Assembly (NCBI RefSeq): GCF_015594845.1 | Contig: NZ_JADNRK010000009.1 | Coordinates: 1 to 64,000 of the forward strand | DNA: 64,000 bases | Direction: 5' to 3' | Source: Alkalibacter mobilis | GTDB lineage: Bacteria > Bacillota > Clostridia > Eubacteriales > Alkalibacteraceae | In this document: positions 1 through 8,777 of the stretch, one piece after another | How positions within the stretch are numbered: position 1 is the first letter of the stretch | How the letters are laid out: every line of letters starts with the position of its first letter | The notes under the pieces: model-generated | The model's database searches: none | Told to the model about the DNA's origin: nothing | What the model saw: the letters and a program-made list of their open reading frames with translations, nothing else | Made by a program: the position numbers and the translations under genes

Positions 1-272
1 CAATGATCGACCTTGGAGTTGACGTACCAGCAGAGAAGTTTGTAGAAGTGGCTAAAGAGAACAACGCAGTTATAGTAGCTGCATCAGGACTTCTTACTAC
101 TACAATGCCTGCACTTAAGCAGACATCTCTTGCACTTAAAGAAGCAGGATTCACTGTAATCGTAGGTGGAGCACCTGTAACACCTGAGTATGCAGCAGAA
201 ATCAAAGCAGACGGATACGCTCCTGACGCTGGTAGCGCTGTAACAAAGGCGAAAGAACTGATAAAAGCGTAA
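1..272 (+). CDS. Corrinoid (B12-binding) protein, C-terminal part
   Basis: The gene begins before the window; the reading frame is open from base 1 and ends with TAA at 270-272. The 89 visible residues match the last part of the complete corrinoid protein at 1570-2190 almost residue for residue (GVDVPA.KFVE.AKENNAV, then LLTTTMPALKQTSLALK, then GGAPVTPEYAAE). The B12-ligand histidine motif would lie just upstream and is not visible. Proteins of this family hold the cobamide that accepts a methyl group from a substrate-specific methyltransferase and passes it to a second one. The gene lies 41 bases before a UroD-fold methyltransferase, the same pairing that recurs at 1570-3204, so the two are probably one functional unit. 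Confidence 0.9.
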   Translation, partial: MIDLGVDVPAEKFVEVAKENNAVIVAASGLLTTTMPALKQTSLALKEAGFTVIVGGAPVTPEYAAEIKADGYAPDAGSAVTKAKELIKA

Positions 273-313
273 TCAATATCTTGCAATCAACTAAAAACCG
301 GGAGGCGTTATAA

Positions 314-1291
314 ATGTTATCGATCAAACAAAATTTGCTTGAAACCATCAAAGGTGGAAATCCTGACAGATTCGTAAATCAGTATGAATTCATGGATATA
401 GTAATGGAATGTCCCATGGGAATGATGGCGGGACCAGGTCAGACTATAGTCAATGAGTGGGGCATCACTTTCACATGGCCTGAAGGACAATTAGGTGGAT
501 TTCCCGTTCACGATGAAGATCACAAAGTTCTTAAGGATATTACCAAGTGGAAGGAACAAGTCAAGATCCCTCCGATAGTTACTGACGATGCTGCCTGGGC
601 TGCTGCAGAAGAACGTGCCAAAAGTATTGATAGAAATGAAAAATACGTCACTGCATTCGTTGCACCTGGAATCTTTGAAATGACTCATCACTTGATGAGC
701 ATGGAAGATGCTTTGATGGGTCTCTATGAAGAACCTGAGCTGATGCACGAGTTGATAGATGCCTTGACTGAGAGAGAGCTGGCATACGCCAAGGAAGTGA
801 TTAAAAGAATCAATCCTGAAGCGATTTTCCATCATGACGATTGGGGCAGCCAAAAATCTTCATTTGTTTCTCCTGAAATGTTTGAAGAATTCTTTCTTCC
901 CGCCTACAAAAGGATTTACGGATTTTACAAAGAAAACGGAGTCGAACTTATAATACACCACAGTGACAGCTATGGCGCCAACCTGGTAGATTACATGATC
1001 GAAATGGGTATTGACATATGGCAAGGAGTCATGACCACAAACGATACACCAGAACTTATCAAAAAATACGGCGGACAAATTTCTTTCATGGGTGATCTTG
1101 ACAGTGGAGTCATAGACTTCCCGGAATGGAACAGAGAAATCATCGACATGGAAGTTGAAAGAGCATGTACAAGCTGCGGGAAAAATTACTTTATTCCATG
1201 TCTGACTCAAGGGTTGGGTTTTAGCTCATTCCCAGGTGTTTATGACGAAACTTCCAAGTCTATCGATGAAATGAGTAAAAAAATGTTTTAA
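314..1291 (+). CDS. UroD-fold corrinoid-dependent methyltransferase (copy 1)
   Basis: 325 residues, ATG after GGGAGG. It belongs to the uroporphyrinogen-decarboxylase-like family that includes MtaA/MtbA and vanillate-type O-demethylase MtvB. It has the usual order of blocks: an N-terminal DRF.NQYEFMD segment, a central FHHDDWG followed by SPEMFEEF, then IHHSDSYG and a closing SFPGVY. The expected role is transfer of a methyl group between a small substrate (or a C1 carrier) and the adjacent corrinoid protein in the cytoplasm. The methyl donor cannot be read from the sequence. The HHSDSYG block stands where MtaA-type enzymes carry their zinc-binding His/Cys residues, and Cys is absent there. 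Two close paralogues follow at 2227 and 3372; all three end in the same IDEMSKKMF tail. A true UroD of haem synthesis is unlikely given the partner gene. Confidence 0.85.
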   Translation: MLSIKQNLLETIKGGNPDRFVNQYEFMDIVMECPMGMMAGPGQTIVNEWGITFTWPEGQLGGFPVHDEDHKVLKDITKWKEQVKIPPIVTDDAAWAAAEERAKSIDRNEKYVTAFVAPGIFEMTHHLMSMEDALMGLYEEPELMHELIDALTERELAYAKEVIKRINPEAIFHHDDWGSQKSSFVSPEMFEEFFLPAYKRIYGFYKENGVELIIHHSDSYGANLVDYMIEMGIDIWQGVMTTNDTPELIKKYGGQISFMGDLDSGVIDFPEWNREIIDMEVERACTSCGKNYFIPCLTQGLGFSSFPGVYDETSKSIDEMSKKMF

Positions 1292-1304
1292 TACTGCCAA
1301 TTTG

Positions 1305-1332
1305 CGGACACACACCAGTGTGTCCGTTTTTT
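1305..1332 (+). terminator. Intrinsic terminator
   Basis: Nine-base-pair perfect stem (1305-1313 with 1318-1326), ACCA loop, then six T. It closes the first corrinoid/methyltransferase unit. Confidence 0.9.
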
Positions 1333-1425
1333 ATTTTGCAGATGCTTAATAATTTATAAGTTTACATATCATTTGAATACAATTAAAATTTATTCTTATT
1401 TTACAATTTAAGTGCAACTAATTTA

Positions 1426-1454
1426 TTGACATGCCAAAATTAATCTGTTAGAAT
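1426..1454 (+). promoter_or_regulatory. Sigma-A promoter for second corrinoid unit
   Basis: TTGACA at 1426-1431, 17-base spacer, TAGAAT at 1449-1454. Transcription would start near 1461 and leave a leader of about 108 bases before the ATG at 1570. The leader can form a small hairpin (CAGTAT/ATACTG near 1515-1535) of unknown importance. Confidence 0.8.
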
Positions 1455-1569
1455 TTGTACATGAGATTGATTATACATTTTTAAGTGAGTGTAAACGGTC
1501 TCAATTTTATGAAGCAGTATACTTTTCAATACTGTGTCTAACGATTTTATAAACCGAGGAGGAACAGAA

Positions 1570-2190
1570 ATGTCAAAAATTCAAGAGATCCAGGAAATGG
1601 TATCAAAAGGTAAAACCAAAGTCGTAGCAGGTTTGGTTCAGGAAGCACTGGACGAAGGCAAACAACCGAAAGAAATCCTTGATGCAATGATCGAATCCAT
1701 GGGAGTAGTTGGAGACAAATTCTCTGCCGGAGAAATCTTCGTACCTGAAATGCTGATAGCGGCAAAGGCCATGAGCAAAGGTGTAGACGTATTAAAGCCC
1801 CTGCTTGCAGGCGACAGTTCCGTATCCTTGGGAACATGCGTAATAGGAACAGTAGCCGGTGACCTTCATGACATAGGAAAAAATCTTGTAAGCATGATGC
1901 TTGAAAGCTCAGGATTTACCATCGTAGATCTTGGAGTGGATGTTCCAGCTGATAAATTCGTAGAAGCGGCAAAAGAAAACAATGCGGTGTTGGCAGCTTG
2001 TTCTGGTCTTCTAACCACCACCATGCCGGCACTTAAACAGACATCCCTGGCTCTTAAGGACGCAGGATTCAAGGTCATGGTAGGCGGAGCGCCCGTAACA
2101 CCCGAGTATGCAGCCGAGTGCAAAGCAGACGGATATGCTCCTGATGCCGGCGGTGCGGTTACAAAAGCAAAGGAACTGGTTAAAGCATAA
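1570..2190 (+). CDS. Corrinoid protein, methyltransferase partner
   Basis: 206 residues from ATG 1570, chosen because GAGGAGGAAC lies just upstream; longer in-frame starts have no such site. Residues 1-85 form the helical cap domain typical of MtaC/MtvC-like proteins. Residues 86-206 form the Rossmann B12 domain, with D98-L-H100-D-I-G103, where His100 is the lower ligand of cobalt. SGLLTTTMPAL and GGAPVT are the usual nucleotide-loop segments. It carries the methyl-cobamide intermediate between two methyltransferases. It is translated just before the UroD-fold enzyme at 2227 (36-base gap), and both lie behind the sigma-A promoter at 1426. An activating ATPase (RACo type) that would reduce inactive cobalt is not in the window. 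Confidence 0.93.
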   Translation: MSKIQEIQEMVSKGKTKVVAGLVQEALDEGKQPKEILDAMIESMGVVGDKFSAGEIFVPEMLIAAKAMSKGVDVLKPLLAGDSSVSLGTCVIGTVAGDLHDIGKNLVSMMLESSGFTIVDLGVDVPADKFVEAAKENNAVLAACSGLLTTTMPALKQTSLALKDAGFKVMVGGAPVTPEYAAECKADGYAPDAGGAVTKAKELVKA

Positions 2191-2226
2191 CATCCAACTA
2201 ACAATTAAACTGGGAGGCGCATATAA

Positions 2227-3204
2227 ATGTTATCAAAAAAACAAAATTTACTTGAAACTATAAGTGGTGGAAAACCTGACAGGTTTGTAAATCAATATGA
2301 ATTCATGGATATTATAATGGAATGCCCAATGGGAACCATGGCTGGACCAGGACAAACAATTGTCAACGAATGGGGAATCACATTTTCATGGCCTGAAGGA
2401 CAAATCGGCGGTTTCCCTGTTCATGATGAAGAACATATCGTATTGAAAGATATAACCAAGTGGAAAGAACAGGTCAAAATACCTCCAATAGTCACTGATG
2501 ATGCTGCTTGGGCTGCAGCGGTCGAACATTCAAACAACATTGACAGAAACGAGGTATACGCAACCGTTTTTGTAGCACCTGGACTTTTCGAAATGACTCA
2601 CCACCTGATGAGCATGGAAAACGCCTTAATGGCATATTATGAAGAGCCGGAATTGATGCATGAACTTATAGCCGCTTTGACTGAGCGAGAACTCGCTTAT
2701 GCAGCAGAAGTCATAAAACGTGTTAAACCCACTGCCCTTTTCCATCACGATGACTGGGGCGGGCAAACTTCTACGTTTATTTCTCCTGAAATGTTCGAAG
2801 AATTCTTTGTTCCTGCATACAAGAAAATATACGGTTTCTACAAAGACAACGGAGTGGAACTCGTTGTCCACCATGGTGACTCTTACGCAGCAACTTTTGT
2901 GCCGTATATGATCGAAATGGGGATCGATATCTGGCAAGGTGTTATGACAACGAACAACACCCCTGAGCTGATAAAGAAATATGGCGGACAGATTTCTTTC
3001 ATGGGCGACATTGACAGCGGCGTTGTCGACTTCCCAAATTGGACAAGAGAAATCATCGACAGAGAAGTTGAAAGAGCGTGTACAAACTGTGGTAAGCACT
3101 ACTTTATCCCCAATCTTACACAAGGATTGAATTTTAGTTCATTCCCGGGAGTTTACGAAGAAACTTCTGAGGCAATCGATGAAATGAGTAAAAAAATGTT
3201 TTAA
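2227..3204 (+). CDS. UroD-fold corrinoid-dependent methyltransferase (copy 2)
   Basis: 325 residues with GGGAGG before the ATG. The same block order as copy 1 is seen: FHHDDWGGQ, SPEMFEEFFVP, VHHGDSYAA, WQGVMTTNNTPEL and GDIDSGVVDFP. It follows the corrinoid protein gene in the same transcript, so it most likely methylates or demethylates that protein. The first active-site block reads HHGDSYAA rather than HHSDSYGA. This and scattered changes suggest the copies have started to diverge in substrate, but this is an inference from a few positions. Confidence 0.85.
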   Translation: MLSKKQNLLETISGGKPDRFVNQYEFMDIIMECPMGTMAGPGQTIVNEWGITFSWPEGQIGGFPVHDEEHIVLKDITKWKEQVKIPPIVTDDAAWAAAVEHSNNIDRNEVYATVFVAPGLFEMTHHLMSMENALMAYYEEPELMHELIAALTERELAYAAEVIKRVKPTALFHHDDWGGQTSTFISPEMFEEFFVPAYKKIYGFYKDNGVELVVHHGDSYAATFVPYMIEMGIDIWQGVMTTNNTPELIKKYGGQISFMGDIDSGVVDFPNWTREIIDREVERACTNCGKHYFIPNLTQGLNFSSFPGVYEETSEAIDEMSKKMF

Positions 3205-3215
3205 CAACACTTCTG

Positions 3216-3245
3216 CCGGGGTGAAAAATACACCCCGGAAATTTT
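3216..3245 (+). terminator. Probable intrinsic terminator
   Basis: CCGGGGTG (3216-3223) pairs perfectly with CACCCCGG (3231-3238) around a 7-base A-rich loop. The following T-tract is short (ATTTTA), so termination may be partial, which would let the third methyltransferase be reached at a lower level. Confidence 0.65.
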
Positions 3246-3371
3246 AGACAACTTTATTAACTGCAATTAACATTTAATCTAATCAGCAACATAACAGCTT
3301 AACATTATTTATTATTTAAATTTATCATTGCATCGCAAATTTTGAAAATAAATTATTGGAGGTCGATATAA

Positions 3372-4349
3372 ATGTTAACAATCAGACAAAATTTACTTGA
3401 AACCATCAAAGGTGGAAATCCTGACAGATTCGTAAAACAGTTTGAATTCATGGAGCTTATTTACGAATGCCCTATGGGTTCTTTCCCCGGCCCTGGTGAA
3501 ACAATTGTCAATGACTGGGGTATTACCTTTACGTGGCCGGAAGGACAAGTTGGCGGATTTCCAATACATGACGAAGAACACATAGTTTTAAAAGATATAA
3601 CCAAGTGGAAGGAACAAGTCAAAATTCCTCCGATAGTTAAAGATGATGCTGCTTGGGCTCCAGCAGTCGAGCATGCCAACAAAATCGACAGAAGCGAAAA
3701 ATTTGTTACTGCTTTTGTTGCACCTGGTCTTTTCGAAATGACACATCACTTGATGAGCATGGAAAATGCTCTAATGGCTTATTACGAAGATCCTGACAAA
3801 ATGCATGAATTGATTGAAGCTTTATGTGAAAGAGAATTGGAATACGCTGCAGAAGTTATCAAGAGAATTAAACCTGATTGTCTGTTCCACCATGATGACT
3901 GGGGTGGACAAAAATCAACATTCATCTCGCCTGAGATGTTCGAAGAATTTTATCTTCCTTATTATAAGAAAATATACAAGTTCTACAAAGATAACGGAGT
4001 AGAAGTAGCAGTGCATCACAGCGACTCTTATGCCGCTTCATTTGTTCCTTTCATGATTGAAATGGGCGTCGATATCTGGCAAGGGGTCATGACAACCAAC
4101 AACACACCTGAATTAGTTAAAAAGTATGGTGGACAAATGTCATTCATGGGCGACATCGACAGCGGTGTGGTAGATTTTCCTGGCTGGAATCGCGAAATCA
4201 TTGATAGAGAGGTTGAGCGAGCTTGCAAAAACAACGGCAAACTCTACTTTATCCCTTGTCTAACTCAAGGTGGAGACTATGGTTCATTCCCGGGTGTCTA
4301 TGAAGAAACAAGCAAGTCAATAGATGAAATGAGTAAAAAAATGTTCTAG
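3372..4349 (+). CDS. UroD-fold methyltransferase (copy 3, no partner corrinoid gene)
   Basis: 325 residues, ATG after TTGGAGGTC. Same family and length as the two copies upstream, with FHHDDWGGQKS, SPEMFEEFYLP, VHHSDSYAA and the common IDEMSKKMF end. Unlike them it has no corrinoid gene directly upstream; 167 bases and a hairpin separate it from copy 2. It may share the corrinoid protein at 1570, or act on the other side of the transfer (methyl-corrinoid to tetrahydrofolate or another acceptor). It differs most in the N-terminal third (FMELIYECPMGSFPGPGET), where substrate pockets of this fold often vary; that reading is inference. Confidence 0.83.
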   Translation: MLTIRQNLLETIKGGNPDRFVKQFEFMELIYECPMGSFPGPGETIVNDWGITFTWPEGQVGGFPIHDEEHIVLKDITKWKEQVKIPPIVKDDAAWAPAVEHANKIDRSEKFVTAFVAPGLFEMTHHLMSMENALMAYYEDPDKMHELIEALCERELEYAAEVIKRIKPDCLFHHDDWGGQKSTFISPEMFEEFYLPYYKKIYKFYKDNGVEVAVHHSDSYAASFVPFMIEMGVDIWQGVMTTNNTPELVKKYGGQMSFMGDIDSGVVDFPGWNREIIDREVERACKNNGKLYFIPCLTQGGDYGSFPGVYEETSKSIDEMSKKMF

Positions 4350-4362
4350 ATTAGTTTACTGG

Positions 4363-4393
4363 GACCTATCTTAGTAGGATAGGTCTTTTTTTT
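4363..4393 (+). terminator. Intrinsic terminator
   Basis: GACCTATC/GATAGGTC stem (4363-4370 with 4378-4385), 7-base loop, eight T. Ends the methyltransferase cluster. Confidence 0.92.
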
Positions 4394-4460
4394 GTTTAAA
4401 TCATATACGGTTTCAATACAAACAGCTTCTTACAACATGCATAAAAACTCTATTTAGGTT

Positions 4461-4487
4461 TATTATCATGCACCAATTGTGATAATA
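4461..4487. promoter_or_regulatory. Inverted repeat upstream of carB (possible operator)
   Basis: TATTATCA (4461-4468) and TGATAATA (4480-4487) are perfect inverted arms 11 bases apart. The right arm covers the best candidate -10 (GATAAT) for carB. The layout fits a dimeric repressor site, but the arms are AT-rich and no regulator is identifiable. Confidence 0.35.
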
Positions 4488-4522
4488 TATATAAATAAAG
4501 CTTAAAGAGATGGAGGTTTAAA

Positions 4523-7500
4523 ATGCCTAAAAGAACTGATATTAATAAAGTGATGATAATAGGTTCAGGACCGATTATCATTGGACAAGCCTGTGAATTT
4601 GATTATTCAGGCACTCAGGCTTGTAAAGCTTTGAAAAGTCTTGGTTATAAAATAGTGCTGGTAAATTCAAATCCTGCAACTATAATGACTGATCCGGAAA
4701 TTGCCGATGTGACCTATATCGAGCCTTTGAATGTCAAAAGCATTGAATCAATAATCGCTAAAGAACGACCTGATGCCCTTCTCCCTAATCTAGGTGGGCA
4801 AACAGCATTAAATTTGAGTATAGAATTAATGAATGCGGGAATACTAGATAAATACGAGGTAAAAGTAATAGGAGTACAGCTGGATGCAATCGAGCGTGGC
4901 GAGGATCGAATAGCTTTTAAAGAAAGTATGGACAAACTTGGAATAGAAATGGCGAGAAGTGCTCCCGCTTACTCTGTTGAAGAAGCCGAAAGGATCGCTC
5001 AAGATCTTGGATATCCAGTAGTCATTAGACCAGCCTTTACAATGGGTGGAACAGGTGGCGGCTTAGTCTACAATGTCGATGAGTTGAGAACGGTTGCCAG
5101 CCGAGGTATTTCTGCCAGCCGTGTTGGTCAAATTTTGATCGAAGAATCGGTACTGGGTTGGGAAGAATTAGAATTGGAAGTAGTAAGAGATTCCAATAAT
5201 AAGCTTATCACCATCTGCTTCATCGAAAATGTGGATGCCATAGGAGTTCATACAGGTGATTCTTTCTGTACTGCTCCCATGCTGACAATTAGTACTGAAC
5301 TGCAACAAAAACTTCAAGATTATGCTTACCGGGTCGTAGAAGCAATTGAAGTAATAGGTGGCACAAATGTACAGTTTGCACACGACCCAAAAACAGGACG
5401 TGTTGTTATAATCGAGATAAACCCGCGTACGTCAAGGTCATCTGCGTTGGCATCCAAAGCAACTGGTTTTCCTATTGCTTACGTCTCCGCTCTTTTGGCA
5501 GCAGGCATCACTTTAGATGAACTACCCTATTGGAGAGATGGAAGTTTGGACAAATACACCCCTTCAGGTGATTACGTAGTTGTTAAATTTGCGAGATGGG
5601 CTTTCGAAAAATTTCCCGGTTCTCAGGACAAGTTGGGAACGCAAATGAAAGCTGTCGGCGAAGTAATGAGCATCGGTAAAAATTATAAAGAAGCCTTGCA
5701 AAAAGCAATAAGATCTTTGGAAATAGGAAGATATGGTCTAGGATTCGCTAAGGATTTCAACAAAAAATCCCTGGACGAGCTATTGGCAATGCTTTCGGAG
5801 GCAACCAGCGAACGACATTTCATCTTGTATGAAGCAATCAGAAAAGGTGCGGATCTGGATCTCTTATACAAAATTACACATATAAAAAACTATTTTCTTC
5901 AGCAAATGAAAGAACTTGTTGATCTAGAAGCGACGATTCTTGATTATGATATAAATTCAATACCGGATAAAACTTTTATTGAAGCCAAAAGAGACGGTTT
6001 TGCAGATCGCTACCTGGCTCAACTTTTGAATACCACTGAGACCAAAGTCAGGGAAAAAAGAAAATTATTAAATATAATGGAAGGCTGGGAAGCAGTCCCT
6101 GTCAGTGGCGTTGAAAATGCAGCTTATTATTTTTCCACTTACAATGCCCCAGATCAAACATCTACAACCGATAAACCCAAAGTCATGATTTTAGGCGGTG
6201 GACCAAACAGGATCGGACAAGGCATCGAGTTTGATTACTGTTGCGTTCATGCTGCATTTTCATTGAGAGAATTGGGTTACGAGACTGTTATTGTAAACTG
6301 TAATCCCGAGACTGTGTCTACAGATTATGATACATCCGACAAACTTTATTTTGAACCGCTGACTGTAGAAGACGTTTTAAGCATTTATGAAAAAGAAAAC
6401 CCCCTAGGAGTCATAGTTCAATTTGGAGGGCAAACACCTCTAAATATAGCTAGAGAATTGGAAGATTTGGGCGTGAATATTCTCGGCACCTCCCCTGCTA
6501 CGATCGATCTTGCAGAAGATAGGGATCAATTCCGAGAAATTATGGAAAAACTACAGATTCCAATGCCTCAATCCGGTATGGCTGTAGACACAAATGAGGC
6601 ACTGGCGATATCCGATGAATTGGGATTCCCTTTGATGGTGAGACCATCGTATGTTTTAGGCGGCCGCGGAATGGAAATAGTCCATGACAAAGAAATGCTG
6701 ATCCGATATATGAACTCAGCAGTTAGCGTTTCACCTGAAAGACCCATTCTGATCGACAGATTTTTAAGTAATGCGATTGAAGCAGAGGCAGACGCATTAT
6801 CAAACGGCAAGGATGTTTTTGTTCCAGCAATTATGGAACATATCGAACTCGCAGGAATACACTCCGGAGATTCGGCTTGTGTCATACCACCAATCTCAAT
6901 TCCGGAAAAGCACCAGGAAACAATAAAAAACTACACACAAAAGATCGCAAAGGAAATGAACGTAATTGGACTAATGAACATGCAATATGCCATATCTGAT
7001 GACAAAGTATACGTTTTAGAGGCTAACCCAAGAGCATCCAGGACAGTGCCGTTGGTTTCAAAAATTTGCAATATATCCATGGCTAAAATTGCAACTGAAA
7101 TCTTGATGTCTGAATTCAAAGGAGATATTTATCCTGTAGATAAATTTAGCGATATCGCAGTCTCGCATTATGGTGTCAAGGAAGCTGTATTCCCATTTAA
7201 CATGTTTCCAGAAGTCGATCCGGTTTTAGGTCCTGAAATGAGATCAACAGGTGAAGTGCTCGGTATTTCAGATTCTTTTGGGCTGTCTTTTTACAAGGCA
7301 CAGGAAGCCACTCAATCACCTCTCCCAACTGAGGGAACTGTTCTGATTAGCGTAAATGACAATGATAAACATTCTTCCTTGGAATTAGCGAGAAATTTCA
7401 TAAAAATCGGTTTTAAAATTAAAGCTACCGGCGGAACTCACGCTTACTTTAAGGAAAATGGGATCGATTCCGAAGAAATCAACAAACTATATGAAATAAA

Positions 7501-7744
7501 GCCAAATATTTTGGATGCTATAGCAAATGGTGAAATCCAACTGGTGATCAACACCCCTTCATCCAAAAGAAGTCAAAGTGACGGTTCATTTATTAGAAAG
7601 TCATCAATTAGACATAAAATACCGTATATAACCACAATTACTGCAGCTTTGGCCAGCGCCAAGGGCATTGAAGCACACCTGGAAAACATTTCATCTGGAC
7701 CCAGCCTCAAGTCACTGCAGGAGTACCATGCCAACATTAAATAA
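4523..7744 (+). CDS. carB: Carbamoyl-phosphate synthase, large subunit
   Basis: 1073 residues, the normal length, ATG after GATGGAGG. The two homologous ATP-grasp halves are clear: the first starts with VMIIGSGPIIIGQACEFDYSG and the second, near residue 550, with VMILGGGPNRIGQGIEFDYCC. PAFTMGGTGGG and PSYVLGGRGM are the ATP-binding loops and EINPRTSRSS / EANPRASRT the metal-binding segments. The last 140 residues are the MGS-like allosteric domain (FKIKATGGTHAYF). It makes carbamoyl phosphate from bicarbonate, ATP and ammonia for pyrimidines and arginine. The glutaminase subunit gene carA is not adjacent, which is unusual; it must be elsewhere or the enzyme uses free ammonia. Confidence 0.97.
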   Translation: MPKRTDINKVMIIGSGPIIIGQACEFDYSGTQACKALKSLGYKIVLVNSNPATIMTDPEIADVTYIEPLNVKSIESIIAKERPDALLPNLGGQTALNLSIELMNAGILDKYEVKVIGVQLDAIERGEDRIAFKESMDKLGIEMARSAPAYSVEEAERIAQDLGYPVVIRPAFTMGGTGGGLVYNVDELRTVASRGISASRVGQILIEESVLGWEELELEVVRDSNNKLITICFIENVDAIGVHTGDSFCTAPMLTISTELQQKLQDYAYRVVEAIEVIGGTNVQFAHDPKTGRVVIIEINPRTSRSSALASKATGFPIAYVSALLAAGITLDELPYWRDGSLDKYTPSGDYVVVKFARWAFEKFPGSQDKLGTQMKAVGEVMSIGKNYKEALQKAIRSLEIGRYGLGFAKDFNKKSLDELLAMLSEATSERHFILYEAIRKGADLDLLYKITHIKNYFLQQMKELVDLEATILDYDINSIPDKTFIEAKRDGFADRYLAQLLNTTETKVREKRKLLNIMEGWEAVPVSGVENAAYYFSTYNAPDQTSTTDKPKVMILGGGPNRIGQGIEFDYCCVHAAFSLRELGYETVIVNCNPETVSTDYDTSDKLYFEPLTVEDVLSIYEKENPLGVIVQFGGQTPLNIARELEDLGVNILGTSPATIDLAEDRDQFREIMEKLQIPMPQSGMAVDTNEALAISDELGFPLMVRPSYVLGGRGMEIVHDKEMLIRYMNSAVSVSPERPILIDRFLSNAIEAEADALSNGKDVFVPAIMEHIELAGIHSGDSACVIPPISIPEKHQETIKNYTQKIAKEMNVIGLMNMQYAISDDKVYVLEANPRASRTVPLVSKICNISMAKIATEILMSEFKGDIYPVDKFSDIAVSHYGVKEAVFPFNMFPEVDPVLGPEMRSTGEVLGISDSFGLSFYKAQEATQSPLPTEGTVLISVNDNDKHSSLELARNFIKIGFKIKATGGTHAYFKENGIDSEEINKLYEIKPNILDAIANGEIQLVINTPSSKRSQSDGSFIRKSSIRHKIPYITTITAALASAKGIEAHLENISSGPSLKSLQEYHANIK

Positions 7745-7795
7745 ATATTTACTATTTTGTTTGTCAAAACAAAGTATCTTTTAGGGAGTGATTTA

Positions 7796-8749
7796 GTGAA
7801 CGAAGTTTCGAGAAAAGTCGTTATTATCGGCGCTGGACATGTAGGCTCACACTGCGCTTACAGTCTGGCCTTCAAAGGCGATGCATCAGAAATCGTGTTT
7901 ATAGATTTGGATCATATCAAAGCTTCTGCACAAGCGGGTGATATTATGGATTGTGTTAATTTCATGCCTCACAAAATTATCGTTCGAGTTGGTGATTATT
8001 CCGACTGCACAGATGCATCCATCGTTATACTTGCCGCAGGTGTACCAAGAAAACCCGGCCAAACAAGATTGGATACAATGAGCGATTCAATAAACGTCAT
8101 GAAAGATATTGTCCCAAAATTGAAAACATCCGGATTTGAAGGTATACTTCTATGCATATCGAATCCCGCAGACGTGGTCACAAAATACATGTTGAATCAC
8201 ACGGGATTTGAAAAAAAGAAAGTTTTTGGCACCGGCACATCTTTGGACACATCTAGGCTTAAAAGGATATTGTCGGACCAACTGGATAGAGATCCAAAGT
8301 CTATAGGATCCTTGGTAATGGGAGAACATGGCGATTCCAGCATGATACCTTTTTCACATGTTACAATTGGTGGAAAATCTTTGCTCGATCTAAAGAAAGA
8401 GCAAGTGGAACCTTATTCATCTATAAATTTCGACAAGATATTAAATCGTGTAAGAACGGTGGGAATGGATATAATAAACGGGAAAAACTCCACCGAATTC
8501 GGTATTGGCACGGTCGCATCTCAAATAGTCGGGAGTATACTCAATGATGAAAAAAAGGCATACCCATTGTCTGTATTACTGGAAGGCCAGTACGGCGAAA
8601 AAGACATATGTATTGGAGTCCCGGCAGTTATTGGAAGAAGTGGAATTTTAGAAGTTTTGGAATTGAACATGACACAACATGAGATGGACATGTTTAAAAA
8701 CTCATGTGACATTGTCCGAGAACATTCTCGGGCTGCAGAAAGTCTGTAA
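7796..8749 (+). CDS. L-lactate/malate dehydrogenase family protein
   Basis: 317 residues from GTG 7796, chosen because AGGGAG lies 7 bases upstream; an ATG further upstream would add a tail without a binding site. The NAD site is VVIIGAGHVGS, the second pair of active-site residues lies in ISNPADVVT, and the catalytic His is in GEHGDS. It reduces a 2-oxo acid with NADH in the cytoplasm. The substrate-selecting loop reads PRKPGQTRLD (residues 84-93). Arg at the position where lactate dehydrogenases carry Gln is the malate-type choice, while TRLD and GEHGDS look lactate-type, so the substrate is uncertain. It lies 51 bases after carB and ends at a bidirectional terminator. Confidence 0.88.
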   Translation: MNEVSRKVVIIGAGHVGSHCAYSLAFKGDASEIVFIDLDHIKASAQAGDIMDCVNFMPHKIIVRVGDYSDCTDASIVILAAGVPRKPGQTRLDTMSDSINVMKDIVPKLKTSGFEGILLCISNPADVVTKYMLNHTGFEKKKVFGTGTSLDTSRLKRILSDQLDRDPKSIGSLVMGEHGDSSMIPFSHVTIGGKSLLDLKKEQVEPYSSINFDKILNRVRTVGMDIINGKNSTEFGIGTVASQIVGSILNDEKKAYPLSVLLEGQYGEKDICIGVPAVIGRSGILEVLELNMTQHEMDMFKNSCDIVREHSRAAESL

Positions 8750-8751
8750 TT

Positions 8752-8777
8752 AAAAAAGCGCATATGCGCTTTTTTTT
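8752..8777. terminator. Bidirectional terminator between convergent genes
   Basis: Near-perfect palindrome with GCGCAT/ATGCGC core (8758-8769) flanked by A-run and T-run, so it works on both strands. The last codon of the minus-strand ATPase gene touches it. Confidence 0.9.

Noticed and set aside
491-1210. Minus-strand open frames across the methyltransferase genes
   Set aside because: They are shadows of strongly conserved plus-strand genes and have no ribosome sites or recognisable domains.
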